Positions 1 to 7,717 of a stretch of DNA of 10,373 nucleotides are shown here, piece after piece. Numbering within the stretch: the first letter of the stretch is position 1; every line of letters begins with the position of its first letter. The DNA is taken from NCBI RefSeq assembly GCF_042767895.1, contig NC_091582.1, positions 13,622,227-13,632,599 of the forward strand, written 5' to 3'. The position numbers and the translations under genes are program-made. This stretch comes from Penaeus vannamei. Lineage: Eukaryota; Arthropoda; Malacostraca; Decapoda; Penaeidae. The notes beneath the pieces are model-generated. The model ran no database searches. It was not told the DNA's origin and worked only from the letters and a program-made list of their open reading frames with translations.

Positions 1-735
1 CGTGGCAAGTAGCAGTTGGCAAGTGGCAAATAATGACACGTGGCACGGTGATTTCAGACCAAGGTTACACGTGGTGCGTGCACTCGGTTCAAAAGATAGC
101 ATCATCGCAGGTTGACGATTTTGTTGTTGTTCCAAGTCCAAAGTAATCATGTGACAATGATCAATCTATCACTTGGATGAATAAAGTGGATGCAAACTTT
201 TCCAATACCTGAAATGCTTGAGGAAAAATATTTTGATAATTCTACCACCGTAGAAATGTTATATTGATTGGCTCATTGTCTGGAAGAGGCATAGCTGTGC
301 GCGATAGAAGGCAACCTTCAGATCGTTTGATTAACCTCTCATTCGAGGCCTTATTCACTGGGCGAGCGAAGCCGTGTTGTAAGAGGTGTTTGGCAGATTT
401 TTTCTTTCTCACTTCAAAACTACTCTTGGTATGCTATACCCCCGAAGGTCTTTATTTTTTATACTATATTTTATATTTCAAAATCTTTACGTAAACTTAC
501 CTAATAGTAAATTTGCATGTAAAATCTCCATCAGATTCTGACAACACAGTCCGAGGTGGCAGGTCCCACGCCGAAGAAAGAAGAAAAAAAGAGGCAAGTC
601 CAGACTCGCACATGGCAAATGCTACGTGCCACGCCACTTCTGTGAAAGGTATCATATGTTTCCATATGTTCCTTTTCAAGTGGCGTGCGATGTGTCACTT
701 TGTTGTTTAAGTACCTTTCTGCTGCTGTCACACCA
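1..735. repeat. Diverged direct tandem repeat, copy 1 (left end cut by window)
   Basis: This stretch recurs in the same order and orientation at 741-1340. Matching anchors seen directly are GGTGATTTC (47 versus 759), GTTGACGAT (111 versus 821), ATAAAGTGGATG (181 versus 891), GAAGCCGTGTTGT (368 versus 977), GGTGGCAGGTC (555 versus 1149) and CATATGTTTCC (653 versus 1236). The offset falls from 712 to 583, so small deletions lie between anchors; the largest step, about 100 bp, is between 193 and about 310. The first 75 bases are dense in GTGGCA-type words and carry CACGTG hexamers at 37-42 and 68-73. No open frame here is convincing and I recognise no transposon protein or clear terminal inverted repeat. 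It may be a non-autonomous mobile element or an old local duplication; the sequence does not decide. The true left end lies outside the window. Confidence 0.75.
37..73. promoter_or_regulatory. Pair of CACGTG (E-box/G-box) hexamers
   Basis: Two palindromic CACGTG hexamers stand at 37-42 (inside GACACGTGGCAC) and 68-73 (inside TTACACGTGGTG). In animals CACGTG is the core site of bHLH-zipper factors such as Myc/Max, USF and TFE. Whether these are used is not shown. Copy 2 of the duplicated module has lost both (for example TTACACTTGAGA at the second), so they are not conserved between the copies. Confidence 0.25.
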
Positions 736-740
736 AGGAG

Positions 741-1340
741 GCATGTGGCAGATGGCAAGGTGATTTCGGATCAAGGTTACACTTGAGAAATGTTACTTGG
801 TTCATAAGAAGGCATCGGAGGTTGACGATGTTATTGTTGTCCCAAGTCCTAAGTAATCTTGTGATAATTATCTATCTGCCACTTGGAGGAATAAAGTGGA
901 TGACACACTGCACTGTATCTCCTGCAAGACAGCATGTTATTACCCCCTCACCCAAAGCCACATTCACTTGGTGTGTGAAGCCGTGTTGTGTTTTTCTTGG
1001 AATCTTACATGAAACTTTCAAAACTACTCTATATATCATACTTCAAAAAGTTTTAAATATGTTATACAATTTTATCATTTTAATATTAACTTAAAAAATG
1101 ATGACTTTAGATGTAAAAGGTCCACTAAAATCTGGCAACACTGCCCAAGGTGGCAGGTCGCACACTAAAGAAAAAGAAAAGAAAGAAAAAAAAATGTAAA
1201 TGAGATTTGCTACACTACTTCTAGGTGAAAGGTTTCATATGTTTCCTTATGTTTGCTTTCAAATGAAGAGTCACATGGCACGCTGCACGCTATTTGAAAA
1301 CGAACATTCAGAAATATATAGAACCTTTCACACTAGTGCC
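741..1340. repeat. Diverged direct tandem repeat, copy 2
   Basis: Second copy of the module at 1-735, immediately downstream and in the same orientation. It keeps the same order of anchors (GATCAAGGTTAC near 769, GTTGACGAT at 821, ATAAAGTGGATG at 891, GAAGCCGTGTTGT at 977, GGTGGCAGGTC at 1149, CATATGTTTCC at 1236) but is shorter, mainly because about 100 bp present in copy 1 at roughly 193-310 is missing. The purine-rich AAGAAAGAA tract of copy 1 (about 575-591) is matched by a longer AAAGAAAAAG tract here (about 1167-1197). The right boundary is approximate and rests on the ACCTTTC...CAC match (712-732 versus 1322-1332). Many substitutions separate the copies, so the duplication is not recent. 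Confidence 0.75.
1311..1320 (+). promoter_or_regulatory. TATA-like box upstream of candidate first exon
   Basis: GAAATATATA ends the second copy of the duplicated module. It lies about 105 bp upstream of a well-contextualised ATG at 1425, the distance expected if transcription began about 30 bp downstream of the box and left a 5' leader of about 75-80 nt. The matching place in copy 1 (near 700-710) has no TATA, so the motif arose in copy 2. TATA-like strings are common in AT-rich DNA, so this is only suggestive. Confidence 0.2.
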
Positions 1341-1424
1341 GTGTTGCACTTGTTACGTATGACTTGCAAACAATGCTAAGACCCGACATTTTTTCCCACG
1401 AGCCTCACGCCACGTCACTGGAAT

Positions 1425-1595
1425 ATGGATGGGACGATGAACTCCAGCTCCCAGTCCGACTCCCAGCGGTCGCCAACCCAGAGGAAAGGTGGAGGTACCT
1501 TGAACTTTTCCACTTCTCCTATCATCCGAGTTTGCATAATCTACTGCTTAGTCACAAGTCTTAGCGGACAATATGCATCGCTTGGAAATCGGTGA
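1425..1595 (+). CDS. Candidate first coding exon (unidentified, Ser/Gln-rich N-terminus)
   Basis: A 56-codon open frame starts at ATG 1425 (context AATATGG, with A at -3 and G at +4) and a second in-frame ATG follows at 1437. The N-terminal part reads MDGTMNSSSQSDSQRSPTQR, a low-complexity Ser/Gln/Arg stretch typical of disordered N-termini. The DNA here (about 1400-1500) is visibly richer in G and C than its surroundings. A plausible splice donor, GGAG|GTACCT, has its GT at 1495-1496, which would end a 70-nt coding part in phase 1; after that point the frame becomes hydrophobic and unremarkable until TGA at 1593-1595. I therefore think that if this is coding, it is an exon ending at 1494 rather than a 56-residue protein. 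A 66-codon frame at 1364-1564 overlaps in another frame. I recognise no protein family and see no downstream partner exon in the window. Confidence 0.25.
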   Translation: MDGTMNSSSQSDSQRSPTQRKGGGTLNFSTSPIIRVCIIYCLVTSLSGQYASLGNR

Positions 1596-1940
1596 TAATG
1601 GGTATGACAAAAGTGTCTGTCGTCTGCTAAGAAAACTACACAAACAATAATCATCATATGCATTTCACTTCATATGAGTTTTAAGTAGATATTGCAAATT
1701 ATGCCCTCATATTTTCTAAGTATTTGTTATTTTTACACTGAAATTCATTTGAAAGTATCCATGACGTCATCATTGTTTAAATATGCATAGCTTCCAAGTT
1801 CCTCATACAAGTTTGCATATATTCCTCCTCTACGAAGTTCTTGCGGTAGATTATGATGCACACTTTACTATTCTCTGCAACAACAAAGGACCCACATGCG
1901 TCGTTTTAGTAATCGTTGAGCCTCTATTTTTACCAAAAAG
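1596..1940. other. AT-rich intergenic or intronic stretch, no gene seen
   Basis: No open frame, RNA gene or repeat that I can support. It holds CATATG twice (near 1658 and 1672) and one complete CRE palindrome (listed separately). Short frames on both strands are in the range expected by chance. Confidence 0.6.
1762..1769. promoter_or_regulatory. Full CRE palindrome TGACGTCA
   Basis: TGACGTCA is the exact palindromic cAMP-response element bound by CREB/ATF family bZIP dimers. It lies within CCATGACGTCATCATT, where TGACGTCATC also resembles an ATF/Jun site. An exact copy is also present at 10180-10187 on the other side of the array. Function is not demonstrated. Confidence 0.3.
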
Positions 1941-2290
1941 GATAATGGCAAGCGGGAAACCGTAGTCGCCACCACCACCATAATCTATATGGTCCACTGC
2001 CAGTTGGGTTCCCTTCGGGAGGCGGACTGACAAGGCCCGCTTCCCAACAGCCACCCATTAACCCTCGAGGACGAGAGGGCAGGAGACCGTACAAAGCCAG
2101 GGCGTGTTCACACACCGATGGGCCATGACTCCGTGCCTTTAGGGCCTCCTGTTACTCTAAGAGCCTCCACAGTTCAGCCTAGGACCTCAAGGTACCTAGT
2201 TTCCATGAGTGGCCACGAGGAGACACTGCAGATGTCTTGAGAGCTGGCAGGGGAGGATTATGCACAGCTAGGCTGCCACACCATGCTTCA
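1941..2290. other. GC-rich block with one ATG-less open frame, unidentified
   Basis: This segment is clearly richer in G and C than both flanks and has sharp edges. On the plus strand a frame without an ATG is open from 1946 to 2125 (60 codons, stopped by TGA 2126-2128) and reads as Gly/Pro/Arg-rich, for example GGGLTRPASQQPPINPRG. Minus-strand frames also cross it (1851-2054 and 1930-2115). The composition suits either an embedded dispersed repeat (SINE-like, or a retroelement fragment) or an exonic piece. I see no convincing A/B-box pair, no poly(A) tail and no target-site duplication. I recognise no family. Confidence 0.35.
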
Positions 2291-2678
2291 CATCACCATG
2301 AACATGAAGCATGTATGTGTATTCATGTGTACATATAAGAAGTATGAAAAATGTTAGTATCAAAATGGGCTGAATTTATTGAATGTTGATACAATTACCC
2401 CATACAGTATTCATCTACTGAGGATTAAAATAATGATTTAAAGTAGACTACTCATATTTATTAAAATACCTCTTTGTTGTACATCATTGTAATAATCACA
2501 AGTTTTAGGAGATGCACTTACATTTACAGATATAAAAGAAATCAAAGCATACACATGACAGAATTATGTAAAGCCACTTTCTAGTTTGTATAAAATGACA
2601 TAAAAGAAAACTTAAAAATATATTTTAATGATATGCATAATTTACACACAGAAAGGAAAACTTTTTTTCTTTTCTAGA
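2291..2678. other. AT-rich stretch before the array, no gene seen
   Basis: Strongly AT-rich DNA with no open frame of note on either strand. It contains TATATAAG-like and ATAAAAG strings and poly-purine runs but nothing that I can call a promoter or an RNA gene. Confidence 0.6.
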
Positions 2679-2748
2679 CCCCCCCACACACACAATAAAT
2701 AAAATAATATAAATAAAATAATAATAATAATAAAAACTAAAAATAATG
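2679..2748. repeat. Compound microsatellite: C7, (CA)n, ATAA/ATA-rich run
   Basis: A run of seven C residues (2679-2685) passes into CACACACACA and then into about 50 bp of ATAA and ATA simple repeats, with a pure ATA run near 2716-2732. It ends about 20 bp before the first monomer of the 31-bp array. Low-complexity DNA of this kind is prone to slippage and to sequencing or assembly error, so exact lengths should not be trusted. Confidence 0.9.
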
Positions 2749-3591
2749 TTGTAATTGCTCTAACCCTGGGATGTATGCTGCAGCTACACTCTTATTCTGG
2801 GATGTATCTTGCACCTACACTCTTATCTGGGATGTATCTTACACTCACACTCTTACTCTGGGATGTATCTTGCAGCTACACTCTTATCTGGGATGTATCT
2901 TGCAGCTACACTCATATCTGGGATGTATCTTACACTCACACTCTTACTCTGGGATGTATCTTGCACTCACACTCTTACTCTGGGATGTATCTTGCACTCA
3001 CACTCTTACTCTGGGATGTATATTGCACTCACACTCTTACTCTGGGATGTATCTTACACTCACACTCTTACTCTGGGATGTATCTTACACTCTCACTATT
3101 ACTCTGGGATGTATCTTGCACTCACACTCTTACTCTGGGATGTATCTTACACTCACACTCTTACTCTGGGATGTATCTTACACTCACACTCTTACTCTGG
3201 GATGTATCTTACACTCACACTCTTACTCTGGGATGTATCTTACACTCACACTCTTACTCTGGGATGTATCTTGCACTCACTCTTACTCTGGGATGTATCT
3301 TACACTCACACTCTTACTCTGGGATGTATCTTGCACTCACACTCTTACTCTGGGATGTATCTTACACTCTTACTCTGGGATGTATCTTGCACTCACTCTT
3401 ACTCTGGGATGTATCTTACACTCACACTCTTACTCTGGGATGTATCTTACACTCTCACTATTACTCTGGGATGTATCTTGCACTCACACTCTTACTCTGG
3501 GATGTATCTTGCACTCACACTATTACTCTGGGATGTATCTTACACTCACACTCTTACTCTGGGATGTATCTTACACTCACACTCTTACTCT

Positions 3592-4397
3592 GGGATGTAT
3601 CTTACACTCTCACTATTACTCTGGGATGTATCTTACACTCACACTCTTACTCTGGGATGTATCTTGCACTCACACTCTTACTCTGGGATGTACCTTACAC
3701 TCACACTCTTACTCTGGGATGTATCTTACACTCACACTCTTACTCTGGGATGTATCTTACACTCACACTCTTACTCTGGGATGTATCTTACACTCACACT
3801 CTTACTCTGGGATGTATCTTACACTCACACTCTTACTCTGGGATGTATCTTACACTCACACTCTTACTCTGGGATGTATCTTACACTCACACTCTTACTC
3901 TGGGATGTATCTTACACTCACACTCTTACTCTGGGATGTATCTTGCACTCACACTCTTACTCTGGGATATATCTTGCACTCACACTCTTACTCTGGGATG
4001 TATCTTACACTCTCACTATTACTCTGGGATGTATCTTACACTCACACTCTTACTCTGGGATGTATCTTGCACTCACACTCTTACTCTGGGATGTACCTTA
4101 CACTCACACTCTTACTCTGGGATGTATCTTACACTCACACTCTTACTCTGGGATGTATCTTACACTCACACTCTTACTCTGGGATGTATCTTACACTCAC
4201 ACTCTTACTCTGGGATGTATCTTACACTCACACTCTCACTCTGGGATGTATCTTACACTCACACTCTTACTCTGGGATGTATCTTACACTCACACTCTTA
4301 CTCTGGGATGTATCTTACACTCACACTCTTACTCTGGGATGTATCTTGCACTCACACTCTTACTCTGGGATATATCTTGCACTCACACTCTTACTCT
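3592..4397 (+). repeat. 403-bp (13-monomer) tandem duplication inside the array
   Basis: Two adjacent blocks, 3592-3994 and 3995-4397, share the same order of 13 monomer types. Each opens with a TCTCACTATT monomer (3592, 3995), has a GGGATGTACCTT core in its fourth monomer (3685, 4088), ends with two GC-leader monomers, and carries GGGATATATCTT in the last (3964, 4367). The shared rare variants are all exactly 403 bp apart. The only monomer I see that differs is at 4212, which has CTCTCACTCT. This is a recent segmental duplication within the array, most simply by unequal crossing-over or replication slippage over 13 units. Confidence 0.9.
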
Positions 4398-5511
4398 GGG
4401 ATATATCTTGCACTCACACTCTTACTCTGGGATGTATCTTGCACTCACACTCTTACTCTGGGATGTATCTTCCACTCACACTCTTACTCTGGGATGTATC
4501 TTGCACTCACACTCTTACTCTGGGATGTATCTTACACTAACACTCTTACTCTGGGATGTATCTTACACTCACACTCTTACTCTGGGATGTATCTTGCACT
4601 CACACTCTTACTCTGGGATGTATCTTGCACTCACACTCTTACTCTGGGATGTATCTTACACTCACACTCTTACTCTGGGATATATCTTGCACTCACACTC
4701 TTACTCTGGGATGTATCTTGCACTCACACTCTTACTCTGGGATGTATCTTGCACTCACACTCTTACTCTGGGATGTATCTTGCACTCACACTCTTACTCT
4801 GGGATATATCTTGCACTCACACTCTTACTCTGGGATGTATCTTGCACTCACACTCTTACTCTGGGATGTATCTTACACTCACACTCTTACTCTGGGATGT
4901 ATCTTACACTCACACTCTTACTCTGGGATGTATCTTACACTCACACTCTTACTCTGGGATGTATCTTACACTCACACTCTTACTCTGGGATGTATCTTAC
5001 ACTCACACTCTTACTCTGGGATGTATCTTACACTCACACTCTTACTCTGGGATGTATCTTACACTCACTCTTACTCTGGGATGTATCTTACACTCTCACT
5101 ATTACTCTGGGATGTATCTTACACTCACACTCTTACTCTGGGATGTATCTTACACTCACACTCTTACTCTGGGATGTATCTTACACTCTCACTATTACTC
5201 GGGGATGTATCTTACACTCACACTCTTACTCTGGGATGTATCTTGCACTCACACTCTTACTCTGGGATGTATTTTACACTCACACTCTTACTCTGGGATG
5301 TATCTTACACTCACACTCTTACTCTGGGATGTATCTTACACTCACACTCTTACTCTGGGATATATCTTACACTCACACTCTTACTCTGGGATGTATCTTA
5401 CACTCACACTCTTACTCTGGGATGTATCTTACACTCACACTCTTACTCTGGGATGTATCTTACACTCTCACTATTACTCTGGGATGTATCTTACACTCAC
5501 ACTCTTACTCT

Positions 5512-6078
5512 GGGATGTATCTTGCAGCTACACTCTTATCTGGGATGTATCTTACACTCACACTCTTACTCTGGGATGTATCTTACACTCACACTCTTAC
5601 TCTGGGATGTATCTTACACTCATACTCTTACTCTGGGATGTATCTTACACTCACACTCTTACTCTGGGATGTATCTTACACTCACACTCTCACTCTGGGA
5701 TGTATCTTACACTAACACTCTTACTCTGGGATGTATCTTACACTCACACTCTTACTCTGGGATGTATCTTGCAGCTACACTCTTATCTGGGATGTATCTT
5801 ACACTCACACTCTTACTCTGGGATGTATCTTACACTCACACTCTTACTCTGGGATGTATCTTGCACTCACACTCTTACTCTGGGATGTATCTTACACTCA
5901 CACTCTTACTCTGGGATGTATCTTACACTCACACTCTTACTCTGGGATGTATCTTACACTCACACTCTTACTCTGGGATGTATCTTGCACTCACACTCTT
6001 ACTCTGGGATGTATCTTGCACTCACACTCTTACTCTGGGATGTATCTTGCAGCTACACTCTTATCTGGGATGTATCTT
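5512..6078 (+). repeat. Cluster of 30-bp GCAGCTAC-type monomers
   Basis: A distinctive 30-bp monomer with GCAGCTACACTCTTATCT after the core occurs with its GCAG at 5524, 5771 and 6049, spaced 247 and 278 bp (seven or eight 31-mers plus one 30-mer). The same monomer type occurs at 2872, 2902, 7918, 8010 (as GCAGTTAC), 8257 and 8835; 8010 and 8257 are again 247 bp apart. Related forms occur in the first monomer of the array (GCAG at 2780) and in its last degenerate monomer (GCAG at 9264). Confidence 0.8.
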
Positions 6079-6221
6079 ACACTCACACTCTTACTCTGGG
6101 ATGTATCTTACACTCACACTCTTACTCTGGGATGTATCTTACACTAACACTGTTACTCTGGGATGTATCTTACACTCACACTCTTACTCTGGGATGTATC
6201 TTACACTCACACTCTTACTCT

Positions 6222-7717
6222 GGGATGTATCTTACACTCTTACTCTGGGATGTATCTTGCACTCACTCTTACTCTAGGATGTATCTTACACTCACACTCT
6301 TACTCTGGGATGTATCTTGCACTCACACTCTTACTCTGGGATGTATCTTACACTCACACTCTTACTCTGGGATGTATCTTACACTCACACTCTTACTCTG
6401 GGATGTATCTTACACTCACACTCTTACTCTGGGATGTATCTTACACTCACACTCTTACTCTGGGATGTATCTTACACTCTTACTCTGGGATGTATCTTGC
6501 ACTCACTCTTACTCTGGGATGTATCTTACACTCACACTCTTACTCTGGGATGTATCTTGCACTCACACTCTTACTCTGGGATGTATCTTACACTCACACT
6601 CTTACTCTGGGATGTATCTTACACTCACACTCTTACTCTGGGATGTATCTTACACTCACACTCTTACTCTGGGATGTATCTTGCACTCACACTCTTACTC
6701 TGGGATGTATCTTACACTCTTACTCTGGGATGTATCTTGCACTCACTCTTACTCTGGGATGTATCTTACACTCACACTCTTACTCTGGGATGTATCTTGC
6801 ACTCACACTCTTACTCTGGGATGTATCTTCCACTCACACTCTTACTCTGGGATGTATCTTGCACTCACTCTTACTCTGGGATGTATCTTACACTCACACT
6901 CTTACTCTGGGATGTATCTTGCACTCACACTCTTACTCTGGGATGTATCTTACACTCTTACTCTGGGATGTATCTTGCACTCACTCTTACTCTGGGATGT
7001 ATCTTACACTCACACTCTTACTCTGGGATGTATCTTGCACTCACACTCTTACTCTGGGATGTATCTTCCACTCACACTCTTACTCTGGGATGTATCTTGC
7101 ACTCACTCTTACTCTGGGATGTATCTTGCACTCACACTCTTACTCTGGGATGTATCTTACACTCACACTCTTACTCTGGGATGTATCTTACACTCACACT
7201 CTTACTCTGGGATGTATCTTGCACTCACACTCTTACTCTGGGATGTATCTTACACTCTTACTCTGGGATGTATCTTGCACTCACTCTTACTCTGGGATGT
7301 ATCTTACACTCACACTCTTACTCTGGGATGTATCTTGCACTCACACTCTTACTCTGGGATGTATCTTCCACTCACACTCTTACTCTGGGATGTATCTTGC
7401 ACTCACTCTTACTCTGGGATGTATCTTACACTCACACTCTTACTCTGGGATGTATCTTGCACTCACACTCTTACTCTGGGATGTATCTTACACTCTTACT
7501 CTGGGATGTATCTTGCACTCACTCTTACTCTGGGATGTATCTTACACTCACACTCTTACTCTGGGATGTATCTTGCACTCACACTCTTACTCTGGGATGT
7601 ATCTTCCACTCACACTCTTACTCTGGGATGTATCTTGCACTCACACTCTTACTCTGGGATGTATCTTACACTAACACTCTTACTCTGGGATGTATCTTAC
7701 ACTCACACTCTTACTCT
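6222..7717 (+). repeat. Higher-order repeat, ~240-bp unit iterated six times
   Basis: A fixed series of a 25-bp monomer, a 29-bp monomer, an AC-leader 31-mer and a GC-leader 31-mer begins at 6222, 6462, 6702, 6940, 7240 and 7478, giving spacings of 240, 240, 238, 300 and 238 bp, and a further 25-mer follows at 7718. Blocks 1 and 2 are completed by four full 31-mers. Blocks 3, 4 and 5 continue with a CTTCCACT monomer and another 29-mer, and block 4 has two extra 31-mers. Block 6 has the CTTCCACT monomer but no second 29-mer. The series 25-29 also appears alone at about 3352 and 8491, pointing to exchange with other parts of the array. The nested structure shows that multi-monomer blocks, not only single monomers, have been copied. 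Confidence 0.9.

Noticed and set aside
264..494. 76-codon plus-strand frame
   Set aside because: It lies in a non-coding duplicated module. The matching region of copy 2 does not keep the frame, and the C-terminus is AT-driven Phe/Tyr/Leu sequence.
497..758. Overlapping short frames on both strands (497-679, 513-710, 531-758)
   Set aside because: Three mutually overlapping frames of 60-75 codons, none conserved in the second copy of the duplicated module and none with a recognisable motif.
783..1094. 103-codon plus-strand frame with hydrophobic segments
   Set aside because: It lies within copy 2 of the duplication. Copy 1 has stops and indels in the matching region, and the hydrophobic tail comes from AT-rich sequence. 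No motif or conservation supports it.
1364..1564. 66-codon frame overlapping the candidate exon
   Set aside because: It shares the GC-rich patch with the frame starting at 1425. It has a poorer start context and no splice logic, so I preferred the other frame, though with low confidence in either.
2000..2020. B-box-like GGGTTCCCTTC as sign of a tRNA-derived SINE
   Set aside because: The match to the Pol III B box is poor and no A box lies at the right distance upstream. There is no tail or target-site duplication.
1851..2115. Two minus-strand frames over the GC-rich block
   Set aside because: They overlap each other and run from AT-rich into GC-rich DNA without regard to the composition edge. 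No motif was recognised.
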